Under the pieces are notes generated by a model. That model did not search any database and was not told the DNA's origin. It saw only the letters and a program-made list of their open reading frames with translations. The position numbers and the translations under genes were made by a program. 64,000 bases of DNA from Cypionkella psychrotolerans (GTDB lineage Bacteria; Pseudomonadota; Alphaproteobacteria; Rhodobacterales; Rhodobacteraceae): assembly GCF_001294535.1 (NCBI RefSeq), contig NZ_LGIC01000065.1, positions 186,001 through 250,000 on the forward strand, read 5' to 3'. This document shows, piece by piece, positions 34,271-43,236 of this stretch (positions within the stretch are counted from its first letter, which is position 1; each line of letters opens with the position of its first letter).

Positions 34271-34690
34271 CTACTTCATCGTTGCCAGATAGGCCGCCAT
34301 ATCCTCGGCCCCGCTGGCCATTTTGAAGGCCATTTTGGCGCTCAAAGAAGCATCGCCGGATTCTTCTTTCACCCAAGCGGTCGGGTTGGTGATATAGGCG
34401 GCGAGTTTCGCTTCGTCCCAGACATCGCCTTTGGCATTCAGCGCCAGCAGGCCGGTGCCGTATTTGAAATCGGGGAAGCTGCCGATCGGTCGGCCAATCA
34501 CGCCAAACAGGTTGGGGCCGGTTTTGCCGCCCATTTGCAGCTTGGTGCCGTCCGCCGCGATGATTGAATGGCAGGCTTTGCAGCGGTTGAACAGTTTTTC
34601 GCCTTTGCCCGCGTCACCTTCGGCGAGGGCGGGGGTGGCGACCAGCAGGCTGAGAGCGAGAAGGGCTGATTTTGGTGCGGCGGCTTTCAT
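34271..34690 (-). CDS. Class I c-type cytochrome (c2/c552-like)
   Basis: A 139-residue periplasmic cytochrome. A signal peptide (MKAAAPKSALLALSLLVATPALA, cleavage near residue 23) is followed by NRCKACHSI with the CxxCH heme site. The expected distal Met ligand lies in LSAKMAFKM or nearby. Segments GPNLFGVIGRPIG and LAAYITNPTAWV are typical of mono-heme cytochrome c2. It shuttles electrons in the periplasm. The ATG at 34690 follows AAGGAG; the longer frame upstream is not likely. Confidence 0.9.
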   Translation of the reverse strand: MKAAAPKSALLALSLLVATPALAEGDAGKGEKLFNRCKACHSIIAADGTKLQMGGKTGPNLFGVIGRPIGSFPDFKYGTGLLALNAKGDVWDEAKLAAYITNPTAWVKEESGDASLSAKMAFKMASGAEDMAAYLATMK

Positions 34691-34712
34691 CGGGGCGGGC
34701 TCCTTTATAGGG

Positions 34713-34749
34713 CTGGCAAGCGGGGGCGGTGATTGCACCCGCTTGCCAG
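34713..34749 (-). terminator. Perfect 12-bp hairpin after dhaKL
   Basis: CTGGCAAGCGGG (34713-34724) and CCCGCTTGCCAG (34738-34749) pair over a 13-base loop. On the minus strand it starts 28 bases after the kinase stop and lies just before the cytochrome c gene; it probably ends the ABC-kinase operon, though the T-run after it is poor. Confidence 0.6.
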
Positions 34750-34777
34750 AACATAGTGCGCGCGGCGCTGATTCACA

Positions 34778-36400
34778 TCAACTTTTGCAGAGTGCTTCAA
34801 ACAGCCGCGCCACGGCCTCGGCGCCGGGGTCGATGTGGCCGCTGAGGTTGCCTGCGTTGATATAAGCGGCGCGGCCCGCTTTGGCGGTCAGCATGGTGGC
34901 GGTGTGGTTGGCCCCGGTGCGCGCGGCATCTGCGGCGGCTTGCAGGCCATCGTCCAGCGCATCAAGCGCGGGTTGCAGCGCGTCAATCATCGTGCGGTCG
35001 CCAAGTTTTGCGCCGCCGATTTGCTGCATCCGATCAAGCCCGGCACGCAGGGCGTCGCGCATGGTCAGGCCACTTGACGCGGCATCGCCCGCAGCGGCGA
35101 AGAAGATCGCCAGCAGCACGCCGGAGGAGCCACCCATGGTTTGGCTGAGTTCCAGACCGATGGCGCGGTAAAGTTGGGTGTGATCTGACAGCGGCAGCTG
35201 ATCGACAGCGTCGATAAGGGCGTGGGCGGCACCTGCAAGGGTCGATCCAGTGTCGCCGTCGCCGGATTTGGCATCCAGCGCGTTCAGGTCAGATTCCAGC
35301 GAAATCATGATCTGACAGCATTTGATCAGGAAATCCTTGGTGGGTTGATGGTGCGATGGAATCGGGCGGATCGGGGTGAGACCGTCCGGCAAAGCCCGTG
35401 TTTTGACGGCGGTGCAGCGGTGACAGCCGGGCCAGGCGGCGAGGGGCACATGGCAGGTCAGTGCCGCTTCGTCCTCGGGCGTCAGCGGGCACAGCGAGAT
35501 TGATACCCCGCGCATATCCAGCGAGGTCATCATCGCGGCAGGCCCGATGATGTATTTGATCTGCGCGGCCAGCGGTGCGCGCAAAATCTCGTAGGTCAGC
35601 ACAGACATTTCCAACACCGAAGCGCCGCCGAGGTTGTTCAACAGGGCGACATAGGGGCCGCTGCCTGCCGCAATCGACAGCTTGTCAATCATCGCGGCCA
35701 TCGCATGGGCGGCACTGTTGAAATCAACCTGTTCCACGCCCGGCTCGCCGTGGATGCCAAGACCAAGCTCGGCCATACCGGGGGCAATGCGGTTTTCCTT
35801 GTGCGAGCCGGGCACGGTGCAGGTATCCAGCGACATGCCGATGGATTTTGTCCCGGCGATCACCCGTTCTGCGGCTTCAGTGACGGCGGATAGGTCGTGA
35901 CCATGCTCGGCAAGGTGCCCCGCGATTTTATGCACGAACAGGGTGCCCGCAAGGCCGCGCGACTGCGGCAGGTTGGGGAGGGCGATGTCATCATCGACGA
36001 TCACCATGCTGACCTTCAGGCCAAAGGCGCGGGCGCGTTCGGCGGCGAGACCGAAGTTGAGGCGATCTCCGGTGTAGTTTTTGACGATCAGCAGGCAGCC
36101 CGCGGGGCCGGTGACGGCGAGGATGCCTGCCAGCACCGCATCAACCGAAGGGCTGGCGAACACATCGCCACAAACGGCGGCGGTCAGCATACCGGGGCCG
36201 ACGAAACCCGCGTGCGCAGGCTCGTGGCCGGACCCGCCGCCCGAAACGAGGGCGACGCGGGTTTTATCCCAATCGGCGCGCAGCACGACGCGGATATGCG
36301 GGTAGCCATCGAGCCGCAAAAGCCGCCCGCCCGAGGCCATCAGCAAGCCGTCAATCGCCTCGGTCACGATGTTTTCGCGTTTGTTCATGAATTGGGTCAT
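34778..36400 (-). CDS. DhaK-DhaL fusion kinase (dihydroxyacetone or related ketose)
   Basis: A 540-residue ATP-dependent kinase. The DhaK part (about 1-330) shows VSGGGSGHEPAHAGFVG, VKNYTGDRLNFGLA and LGIHGEPG, whose His forms a covalent hemiaminal with the ketose. The DhaL part (about 345-540) shows DAKSGDGDTGSTL with the Asp residues binding Mg-ATP, and TMGGSSGVLLAIFF. The family phosphorylates dihydroxyacetone; homologues act on erythrulose. The ATG at 36400 follows AAGGAG and lies ten bases after the upstream ABC gene, so the kinase probably acts on the transported substrate or its oxidation product. Confidence 0.88.
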   Translation of the reverse strand: MTQFMNKRENIVTEAIDGLLMASGGRLLRLDGYPHIRVVLRADWDKTRVALVSGGGSGHEPAHAGFVGPGMLTAAVCGDVFASPSVDAVLAGILAVTGPAGCLLIVKNYTGDRLNFGLAAERARAFGLKVSMVIVDDDIALPNLPQSRGLAGTLFVHKIAGHLAEHGHDLSAVTEAAERVIAGTKSIGMSLDTCTVPGSHKENRIAPGMAELGLGIHGEPGVEQVDFNSAAHAMAAMIDKLSIAAGSGPYVALLNNLGGASVLEMSVLTYEILRAPLAAQIKYIIGPAAMMTSLDMRGVSISLCPLTPEDEAALTCHVPLAAWPGCHRCTAVKTRALPDGLTPIRPIPSHHQPTKDFLIKCCQIMISLESDLNALDAKSGDGDTGSTLAGAAHALIDAVDQLPLSDHTQLYRAIGLELSQTMGGSSGVLLAIFFAAAGDAASSGLTMRDALRAGLDRMQQIGGAKLGDRTMIDALQPALDALDDGLQAAADAARTGANHTATMLTAKAGRAAYINAGNLSGHIDPGAEAVARLFEALCKS

Positions 36401-36410
36401 GGCGGGCTCC

Positions 36411-37415
36411 TTAAATGCGTGTGTCAATTCGAGCGCCTGTGGCGTCGAAATAGAACGGATTTTGCGGTTGGATTTTCAGGATATCACCGCTGCGCAGTTG
36501 GGTGTGGGCTTCGGTCACGGTGGTCAGGTCGTGGTTTTTGAACGACAGATGCAGGCGGGTTTGATCGCCCAAGTGCTCGATGCGTTTCACCAGCGCCTCC
36601 TGGCCGTCGCCTTGGTGGATGTGCTCGGGGCGCAGGCCGATATGGGTGGCGTTGGCGGGGGCAGGGCCGAAGATATCGGCGGGCAGGATGTTGATATGGG
36701 GTTGGCCGAGACGGCCTGCGGCGTAGATGCTGACGGGTAGTTCGTAGATTTCGCGCGGGGTGCCGAATTGCACGAGTTTGCCGTGATCCAGCACGCCAAC
36801 ATGGGTGGCCATCGTCATCGCTTCGATCTGGTCATGGGTGACATAGAGGAAGGTGGCGCCGAGGTTGGACTGGATATTCTTCAGTTCAACGCGAAGATCG
36901 GCGCGGAGTTTGGCGTCGAGGCTGCTGAGCGGTTCGTCCATCAGATAGACGGCGGGGTTTCTGACAAGGGCGCGACCGATGGAGACGCGCTGCATCTCGC
37001 CACCAGATAGGGCGGTCGCCTTGTTGTCGAGTTTGTGGGAGATTTGCAGGATCTCCGCGACTTCGGCGACTTTGCGGGTGATCTCGCTGCGCGGTGTGCG
37101 CAAAAGCGGCGATTTCAGCGGGAATTCCATGTTTTCGCGCACGGTCAGGTGCGGGTACAGCGAGTATTGTTGGAACACCATCGCCACATTGCGCTGGGCG
37201 GGGGTGAGGCCTTTGGTGGTCTGGCCGTTGATGAGGATGTCGCCAGAGGTCGGGGTGTCTAGGCCGGAGACGAGGCGCAGGGTGGTGGTTTTGCCTGCCC
37301 CGGTTGGGCCGAGGAGGACGACGAATGCGCCGTCGGGGATGGTCATGCTGACGCCGCTGAGGGCGGGCTGGGGGCCGTAGGATTTTGAGACGTTGTTCAG
37401 GATCACCTCAGCCAT
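36411..37415 (-). CDS. ABC transporter ATP-binding protein (carbohydrate/polyol, MalK/UgpC-like), second of two
   Basis: A 334-residue ATPase: Walker A GPTGAGKTTT (about 36-45), Q-loop VFQQYSLYPHLTV, signature LSGGEMQRVSIGRA, Walker B VYLMDEPLSSLDAK and a C-terminal TOBE/regulatory domain (IGLRPEHI onward). It energises the transporter formed by the two permease genes upstream. Two adjacent ATPase genes in one cassette recall the Rhizobium glycerol transporter GlpST; most CUT1 systems have one. It overlaps the neighbouring ATPase gene by eight bases. Confidence 0.92.
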   Translation of the reverse strand: MAEVILNNVSKSYGPQPALSGVSMTIPDGAFVVLLGPTGAGKTTTLRLVSGLDTPTSGDILINGQTTKGLTPAQRNVAMVFQQYSLYPHLTVRENMEFPLKSPLLRTPRSEITRKVAEVAEILQISHKLDNKATALSGGEMQRVSIGRALVRNPAVYLMDEPLSSLDAKLRADLRVELKNIQSNLGATFLYVTHDQIEAMTMATHVGVLDHGKLVQFGTPREIYELPVSIYAAGRLGQPHINILPADIFGPAPANATHIGLRPEHIHQGDGQEALVKRIEHLGDQTRLHLSFKNHDLTTVTEAHTQLRSGDILKIQPQNPFYFDATGARIDTRI

Positions 37416-38502
37416 GGGACAGAACCTTTTGATTAGCCTCAGAGATCAGCGCGTGGCCGGTGGGGTCGAACAGAGTGATCGAGCGCGCATCGAAAGCCAG
37501 ACCCGTGGTGTCGCCGATGGTGGCGGCTTGGGTTGAGGCGATGCGGGCTTTGACCGGGCCGTACGGGGTGTCGAGTGTGATGATCTGGGTGGTGCCGAGG
37601 TATTCGGCGGCGCGGATGCGGGCTTTGAGCGGGGCCGCGTCGTCTAGGCGGATGTGCTCGGGGCGCACGCCGAGGGTGAGGGGGCCGCTTGCGCCGCTGA
37701 TCATCGGCGGGATTTTTATGGCGGCGTCGGAGAGCGTGACTTGGGTGGAGCCGTTGCCGACCATGCCGTCGAAATTCAGCAGGTTCATCGCGGGCGAGCC
37801 GATGAAGCGGGCGACGAAGGTGGTGGCGGGCCAGTCGTAGATCTCCTGCGGGCGACCGAATTGCTCGACAACGCCGTGGTTCATCACCACGATTTTGTCG
37901 CCCATCTGCATGGCTTCGAGTTGGTCATGCGTGACGTAAACCGTGGTGGCGCGCATCCGGTCGTGCAGGGCACGGAGTTCAAGGGCCATGTGTTCGCGGA
38001 ATTCGGCGTCGAGTGCTCCGAGGGGTTCGTCCATCAGGAAGCAAGCCGGGTCGCGGACGATGGCGCGGCCAAGGGCGACGCGTTGGCGGTCGCCGCCCGA
38101 AAGGCCACCAACGGGTTTTTCGAGGATCGACGTGATGCCGAGGATTTCGGCGACTTCGTTGACTTTGGCGCGGACTTGGTCGCGCTTCATGCCTTGGCTG
38201 ACGAGGGGGTAAGAGATGTTTTTGCGCACGTTCATATGCGGATAGAGCGCGAACATCTGGAACACGAAGGCAATGTCGCGCTGGCTGACGGGCTTTTGGG
38301 ACACCTCTGCGCCGTCGATGAAAATCTCGCCTGCGGTGGGCAATTCCAACCCTGCAATCATCCGCAGGGTGGTGGTTTTGCCGCAACCCGAGGGGCCGAG
38401 CAGCATGAAAAATTCGCCGTCCTCGATGGTGAAGCTGGAGGATTGCACCGCCGTAAACGCACCGAATTCTTTGCGCAGGCTTTTGATGACGATCTGGGCC
38501 AT
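37408..38502 (-). CDS. ABC transporter ATP-binding protein (carbohydrate/polyol, MalK/UgpC-like), first of two
   Basis: A 364-residue ATPase with Walker A GPSGCGKTTT, Q-loop VFQMFALYPHMNV, signature LSGGDRQRVALGRA, Walker B CFLMDEPLGALDA, and a C-terminal TOBE-type domain (LGVRPEHIRLDD). It differs clearly from the second ATPase, so the pair probably works as a heterodimer. The start ATG lies three bases after the stop of a small membrane-protein gene. Confidence 0.92.
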   Translation of the reverse strand: MAQIVIKSLRKEFGAFTAVQSSSFTIEDGEFFMLLGPSGCGKTTTLRMIAGLELPTAGEIFIDGAEVSQKPVSQRDIAFVFQMFALYPHMNVRKNISYPLVSQGMKRDQVRAKVNEVAEILGITSILEKPVGGLSGGDRQRVALGRAIVRDPACFLMDEPLGALDAEFREHMALELRALHDRMRATTVYVTHDQLEAMQMGDKIVVMNHGVVEQFGRPQEIYDWPATTFVARFIGSPAMNLLNFDGMVGNGSTQVTLSDAAIKIPPMISGASGPLTLGVRPEHIRLDDAAPLKARIRAAEYLGTTQIITLDTPYGPVKARIASTQAATIGDTTGLAFDARSITLFDPTGHALISEANQKVLSHG

Positions 38503-38505
38503 CGG

Positions 38506-38694
38506 CTACTCCGGGAAATGGCTGGTGATGATGAACATCACCGTGCCGATAAGCGTCACCACGAAAGAATAGGTGAACAAGATCAAGGCGAAGGGCTGCA
38601 TCAGCATGAAGACGCCAAGGGCGATCAAGATGGTGGCGAGCATCTCCCACGGGCCACGGCGGAAGCGGGTCAGGCCATTGAGAAAGTTTTTCAT
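38506..38694 (-). CDS. Small membrane protein of the ABC cassette
   Basis: A 62-residue protein with two predicted transmembrane helices (MLATILIALGVFMLMQPF and LILFTYSFVVTLIGTVMFII) and a short basic N-terminus (KNFLNGLTRFRRG). It overlaps the permease gene stop by four bases and precedes the first ATPase gene, so it is translated as part of the cassette. Rhizobium-type glycerol cassettes also carry a small membrane protein (DUF2160), but I see no clear likeness. It may be an accessory subunit of the transporter; this is inference. Confidence 0.65.
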   Translation of the reverse strand: MKNFLNGLTRFRRGPWEMLATILIALGVFMLMQPFALILFTYSFVVTLIGTVMFIITSHFPE

Positions 38695-39629
38695 TTGCGT
38701 ACTGCCCCGAATGTAATCCCGCGCAGCAGGTGTTTGCGGAGCAGGATGGTGAAGACCATGATCGGCAGCAGGAACAGGGTGGCCCCTGCGGCGACGGCGG
38801 GCCAGTCTTTGCCGCCCGCGCCGATGATGGTGGGGATGAAGGGCGGCGCGGTTTGGGCGGTGCCGGAGGTCAAAAGGACCGCGAAGGCGTATTCGTTCCA
38901 GGCGAAGATCAGGCAGAAAATCGCGGTGGAGGCGATGCCGGTGGCGGCTTGTGGGAGGACCACTTTGTAGAAGGCTTGGAAGCGGGTGTAGCCGTCGATC
39001 AGCGCGGCCTCCTCGTATTCGATGGGGATTTCGTCGATGAAGCCTTTGAGCAGCCAGACCGAAAGCGACAGGTTGACCGCCGTGTAGAGCAGGATCATGC
39101 CGAGGTGGGTGTCGGACAGGCCAAGCTGGCGATACATCAGGAAAATCGGGATGGCGACAGCGATGGGGGGCATCATCCTTGTGGAGAGGATGAAGAACAG
39201 CAGGTCATCTTTCAGCGGTACCTTGAATCGGCTGAACGCGTAAGCTGCAATGGTGCCAAGGAAAACCGACAGGAAGGTGGAACCGAAACCGATGATGATC
39301 GAGTTCAGGAACCTCTCGCCGTAGCGCGAGGCACCCGTGATCACCATGCCGTATTGCCGCACGATGCTGTCATACCAAGTGGAAGGTGGGCCGAGGGCGG
39401 CGAGGTCTTCTGGCGTGACGCGGGAGCGCGAGGTGAACAGGTTGACGTAGCCTTCCAGCGACGGCGTGAACAGCACTTTCGGCGGATAAGCGATGGCGTC
39501 GGCGGGGGTTTTGAACCCGGTGGCGATGATCCATGCGAGGGGCAGCAGGGTGAGGATGGCGTAGGCTATGACTAAGCCACCGGCGATCCACTTTTGGCGG
39601 GATGACGGCTCGGTGATGGAATAGCTCAT
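38691..39629 (-). CDS. ABC transporter permease (MalG/UgpE type)
   Basis: A 312-residue inner-membrane permease with six predicted helices. The EAA loop facing the ATPase is EYEEAALIDGYTRFQAFYKVVLPQ (about residues 210-233), typical of MalG-type CUT1 permeases. The start at 39629 overlaps the stop of the partner permease by four bases (ATGA), a sign of translational coupling. Substrate likely a polyol or sugar given the DhaK-type kinase in the operon. Confidence 0.9.
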   Translation of the reverse strand: MSYSITEPSSRQKWIAGGLVIAYAILTLLPLAWIIATGFKTPADAIAYPPKVLFTPSLEGYVNLFTSRSRVTPEDLAALGPPSTWYDSIVRQYGMVITGASRYGERFLNSIIIGFGSTFLSVFLGTIAAYAFSRFKVPLKDDLLFFILSTRMMPPIAVAIPIFLMYRQLGLSDTHLGMILLYTAVNLSLSVWLLKGFIDEIPIEYEEAALIDGYTRFQAFYKVVLPQAATGIASTAIFCLIFAWNEYAFAVLLTSGTAQTAPPFIPTIIGAGGKDWPAVAAGATLFLLPIMVFTILLRKHLLRGITFGAVRK

Positions 39630-40570
39630 CTGTCTTTCACCTTGTTCAGGGCTTTGACGTAGATCGAGGCGAGGCCGAAGACGGTGACAAACAGGATCAC
39701 GGCATAGGCAGAGGCGTATCCGGTGCGCCATTTCTCGAAGGCTTCGCGCTTGAGGTCGATGGAGGTTAGCTGGGTTGTGGCACCGGGGCCGCCGCCTGTC
39801 AGTTGCACGACGAGATCGAACATTTTGAAGTTTTCGATGCCGCGGAACAGCACGGCGAGCATCAGGAAGGGCAGGGCCATCGGAAGGGTGATGGTCCAGA
39901 ATTGCCGCCATTTCGAGGCGCGGTCGCACTCGGCGGCTTCGTAGATGCTTGGCGGGATCGAACGGAGACCAGCGAGGCAGATCAGCATGACGAAGGGCGT
40001 CCACATCCAAGTGTCGACGATGATGATGGCCCAAGGTGCGAGGGCGACTTCACCGATCATCGAAAAGCTGGCGGGGTCGGCACCTGTCAGGAAAGCAATG
40101 AAATAGTTGAACAATCCGATTTGCGGCTGATAGAGGAAGGTCCAGAAATTGCCGACCACGGCGGGGGACAGCATCATCGGCAGCACGATCAAAGTGGTCC
40201 ACAGATCATTGCTGCGGAACTTTTTGTTGATCAGATAGGCGAGTGTAAAGCCGATCAGCACTTGCAGGGTGATGGTCCAGACGAGGAAATGCGCGGTGGC
40301 TTGCAGGGATGCCCAGGTGTCGGGGTTGGTCAGGATTTTGCGGTAGTTTTCGATGCCGACCCATTCCACCGCGTTGTTCGGGCGGTTGGTGCGGAAGTTG
40401 GTGAGCGACAGGCGGATGGTCCAGATCAGCGGGAAGATGTTGACGGCGAGTAGGAGGAAAATGGTGGGGGCGACGAACAGCCACGCGATTGTGCGGTCGG
40501 AGAGGCCGCGAATTTGGTGTGCAAGTTTGGGCGGCGTGGCGAGGGCGACGCGCTGGATTGGATCGGGCAT
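39626..40570 (-). CDS. ABC transporter permease (MalF/UgpA type)
   Basis: A 314-residue permease with six helices (first at IAWLFVAPTIFLLLAVNIF) and the EAA loop SIYEAAECDRASKWRQFWTITLP. It pairs with the MalG-type permease encoded immediately after it. The ATG at 40570 (MPDPIQRV) was preferred over upstream starts that would run into the hairpin between this gene and the binding-protein gene. Confidence 0.9.
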   Translation of the reverse strand: MPDPIQRVALATPPKLAHQIRGLSDRTIAWLFVAPTIFLLLAVNIFPLIWTIRLSLTNFRTNRPNNAVEWVGIENYRKILTNPDTWASLQATAHFLVWTITLQVLIGFTLAYLINKKFRSNDLWTTLIVLPMMLSPAVVGNFWTFLYQPQIGLFNYFIAFLTGADPASFSMIGEVALAPWAIIIVDTWMWTPFVMLICLAGLRSIPPSIYEAAECDRASKWRQFWTITLPMALPFLMLAVLFRGIENFKMFDLVVQLTGGGPGATTQLTSIDLKREAFEKWRTGYASAYAVILFVTVFGLASIYVKALNKVKDR

Positions 40571-40606
40571 GGGATGAGCTTTCCTGAGGGCCGCTTTAAG
40601 CATCAT

Positions 40607-40641
40607 GCGCGAGGCTCTGTTGGCCCTCAAGAGCCTCGCGC
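40607..40641 (-). terminator. Attenuating hairpin between binding-protein and permease genes
   Basis: GCGCGAGGCTC (40607-40617) and GAGCCTCGCGC (40631-40641) make a perfect 11-bp stem with a 13-base loop. It lies 26 bases after the binding-protein stop with no T-run, as expected for an mRNA-stabilising or partly terminating structure that keeps the binding protein in excess. Confidence 0.7.
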
Positions 40642-40666
40642 GGACCTGCCTTTCAGCAGGGTTGGC

Positions 40667-41983
40667 TTAGTATTTGCCTTCTTCCTCGAAGGTCGCGTGC
40701 CAATCGGCGACGAGCCCGTCGAGCGCTTCCTTAGCCGTGCCGTTTCCGGCGACCACATAGCCGTGGAACCACTTTTGCGACGATTGCATCAGGGTGGCGT
40801 AGCTGGGTTCGGCCCAGAAATCCTTCACGATTGCCATGCTATCAAGGAAGGTCTGCGCATAGGGCTGGCTGGTGGCGAAACCGGGGTCTTCGACCACGGC
40901 GCGGAGCGCAGAATAGCCGCCGAGTTTCCACCATTTCGCCTGCACCTCGGGCTGGGCGAACCATTTGATATAGGTGAGGGCGGCGTCTTGCTTGTCGGAA
41001 GCGGCCACCACCGAGATACCCTGACCGCCAAGCTGGGCGAATTTATCGCCGTTCGGGCCGGCTGGGTTGGCGAAATAGCCGGTCTTGTCGCCGCCGACAT
41101 TGGCATCGGTGTTAAAGCCGGGCCAGGTGAAGGCGAAGTTCATTTGCAGGGCGACTTGGCCGGATTTATAGGCATCGACGCCTTCGCCCATATAGCCGTT
41201 GGAAGACCCCGGCGGCACGCAGCAATCGTAGAGCGATTTGTAGAACTCCAGCCCCTTGACGGCGCTTTCCGAGTTCACAAAGCCTTCCATATCATAGGGT
41301 TTTTCCGGGTTGTCGTATTTGAAGCCAAAGGAATACAGCACATCCATCACGCCCATGGTGATGCCTTCGGACCCGCGCTCGGTGTAGATTGAGGCGCCGT
41401 AAACCTTTTTGCCGTCAACCTCGCGGTTCTGGAAGAATTCGGCGATCTGCTTCAGCTCGTCAAAGGTGGCGGGCGGGGCGAGGTCGTGGCCGTATTTCTC
41501 TTTGAACTCGGCTTGCAGTTCGGGCTTGGCGAACCAATCCTTGCGGTAGGTCCAGCCGACCACATCACCGAAAGCGGGTAGCGCCCAGTAGTTCGGCGTG
41601 CCTTTGGGCCATTCGGCATAGCCTGTGACGGTGGCGGGGATGAAATCATCCATCTTGATGCCATTGGCGTCGAAGAAATCGTTCAGCTTGATATATTGGC
41701 CGTTTTCAGCGGCACCACCGATCCATTGGCTGTCGCCGATCATCAGATCGCAGAGTTTGCCGCCTGAGTTCAGCTCATTCAGCATACGGTCGGCAAAGCT
41801 GGTCCACGGCACGAATTCAAAGTGCATGGTGTTGCCGGATTGGGCCTCATATTCCTTCGACAACTCGATCAGGGCGTTGGCGGGGTCCCATGCGGCCCAG
41901 CACAGGGTCAGGTCTTCGGCATGTGCGGCGCTCATGGCCATGATGGCGACGGACGCCGTGGAAAGCAGCAGCTTCGCGTTCAT
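40667..41983 (-). CDS. ABC transporter substrate-binding protein (family 1, carbohydrate/polyol)
   Basis: A 438-residue periplasmic binding protein with a Sec signal peptide (MNAKLLLSTASVAIMAMSAAHA, cleavage near residue 22). It has the extracellular solute-binding family 1 layout: MHFEFVPWTSFADRMLNELNSGG, DLMIGDSQWIGGAAE, NYWALPAFGDVVGWTYRKD and NFAFTWPGF. Family and operon suggest a polyol or sugar ligand. The ATG at 41983 follows GGGAGGAA. First gene of the operon, preceded by two identical operators. Confidence 0.92.
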   Translation of the reverse strand: MNAKLLLSTASVAIMAMSAAHAEDLTLCWAAWDPANALIELSKEYEAQSGNTMHFEFVPWTSFADRMLNELNSGGKLCDLMIGDSQWIGGAAENGQYIKLNDFFDANGIKMDDFIPATVTGYAEWPKGTPNYWALPAFGDVVGWTYRKDWFAKPELQAEFKEKYGHDLAPPATFDELKQIAEFFQNREVDGKKVYGASIYTERGSEGITMGVMDVLYSFGFKYDNPEKPYDMEGFVNSESAVKGLEFYKSLYDCCVPPGSSNGYMGEGVDAYKSGQVALQMNFAFTWPGFNTDANVGGDKTGYFANPAGPNGDKFAQLGGQGISVVAASDKQDAALTYIKWFAQPEVQAKWWKLGGYSALRAVVEDPGFATSQPYAQTFLDSMAIVKDFWAEPSYATLMQSSQKWFHGYVVAGNGTAKEALDGLVADWHATFEEEGKY

Positions 41984-42047
41984 TTTATTCCTCCCGGTTG
42001 CAGGCCACGGCCTCCTCGCCACGACTCTTTGCTGAGGGAAGGCTAAA

Positions 42048-42093
42048 TGAGGTGCGTGCCTCATGGCAAGTGTTTTTTGAGGTGCGTGCCTCA
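42048..42093. promoter_or_regulatory. Two identical LacI-type operators
   Basis: TGAGGTGCGTGCCTCA occurs at 42048-42063 and again, identically, at 42078-42093 (centres 30 bp apart, near three helix turns). Each is a dyad with a central CG, the standard form for LacI/GalR operators. They lie between the divergent binding-protein and lacI-type genes, so one regulator could repress both. Confidence 0.75.
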
Positions 42094-42153
42094 AATGCAT
42101 TGCAAGCTGCGGGGATTTCAGGGAAAACAAATGCAAGAGGGGATGAAATAACG

Positions 42154-43170
42154 ATGCGACCGACGACGAAAGATCTGGCGATTGCGGCGGGTGTCAGCCT
42201 TGCCACGGTGGATCGTGTGCTGAACGACCGTTCTGGCGTGCGCGAAGGCACGGTGAAGAAGGTCAATCAAGCCATTGAAAAGCTGGGGTTTATCCGCAAC
42301 ATGGTTGCGGCCAATCTGGCGCGGGGCAAGGATTATCGGTTTTTGTTTCTGTTGCCGCGCGGGGGTGATCAGTTTTTGGCCGAGGTGGTGGCACGAATCG
42401 AGGAAGCCAATCTGGCCTTTGCCGCCGAGATGATGCGGGCCGAGGTGCGCCACATCCATGACAGTGATCCGCATCAGATTGCCAACCTGCTCGGGGCGTT
42501 GGATGCCGATCAAGTGGATGGCGTGGCGATTATGGCCCCCGAATTTCCGCAGGTGCGCGATGCGATGGCGCGGCTGGCCGAGCGCAGCATTGCCACGGTC
42601 AGCTTTATCTCGGGCCAGATCGGCAGCGCGCCGGAGGATTTCGTTGGCATCGACAACCGGGCGGCGGGGGCGACGGCAGGGCGGTTGATGGGGCGGTTTG
42701 CACCCAGCGTTCCGGGGAAAATTCTGGTGGTGGCCGAAACCATGCACGCCCGCGACAGTCTGGAACGGCGTTTGGGCTTTGATGAGGTGATCCACGCCGA
42801 TTATCCACATCTGACGGTGCTGCCGTCCTTGGAAACCTACGGCGACCCCGAGCGTTCTGCGCGCATCATCCGCGCCAGTTTTGCCAGCCATGCGGGGATT
42901 TCGGGCGTCTATGTGCTGGGGCCGGAAGCGCGGGTGCCGTTGGAGATTGTGACGGCGCAGCCAACCCGCGCCACCATTATCGCGCATGAGCGCACGCCGT
43001 TCACCGAGGCTGCCCTGCTGTCGGGTGAAATCGATGCGCTGATCACGCAAGACCCCGGCCATCTGGTGCGCTCGGCGATGCGGATTTTGCGGGCGCGCTG
43101 TGATCGGCGCGAGATTTTGGCCTCGCAGGAAAAGATCAGGATTGAGATTTTCATTAAGGAGAACCTGTAA
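42154..43170 (+). CDS. LacI-family transcriptional regulator
   Basis: A 338-residue regulator. The N-terminal helix-turn-helix and hinge are TTKDLAIAAGVSLATVDRVLNDRSGVREGTVKKVNQAIEKLGF, followed by a periplasmic-binding-protein-like effector domain (YRFLFLLPRGGDQFLAEVV to the end, RbsB-like with VGIDNRAAGATAGRLM). Divergent from the polyol/sugar ABC-DhaKL operon, with two perfect operators in between, it most likely represses that operon until its ligand is taken up. The ATG at 42154 puts the HTH at the very N-terminus. Confidence 0.92.
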   Translation: MRPTTKDLAIAAGVSLATVDRVLNDRSGVREGTVKKVNQAIEKLGFIRNMVAANLARGKDYRFLFLLPRGGDQFLAEVVARIEEANLAFAAEMMRAEVRHIHDSDPHQIANLLGALDADQVDGVAIMAPEFPQVRDAMARLAERSIATVSFISGQIGSAPEDFVGIDNRAAGATAGRLMGRFAPSVPGKILVVAETMHARDSLERRLGFDEVIHADYPHLTVLPSLETYGDPERSARIIRASFASHAGISGVYVLGPEARVPLEIVTAQPTRATIIAHERTPFTEAALLSGEIDALITQDPGHLVRSAMRILRARCDRREILASQEKIRIEIFIKENL

Positions 43171-43236
43171 GCTGGGGCTTGGCAGGCGGCGTTAAAGAGC
43201 GCTTTGTCTGGAGCCGAGTCCGGGTTGGAGGGTCTG

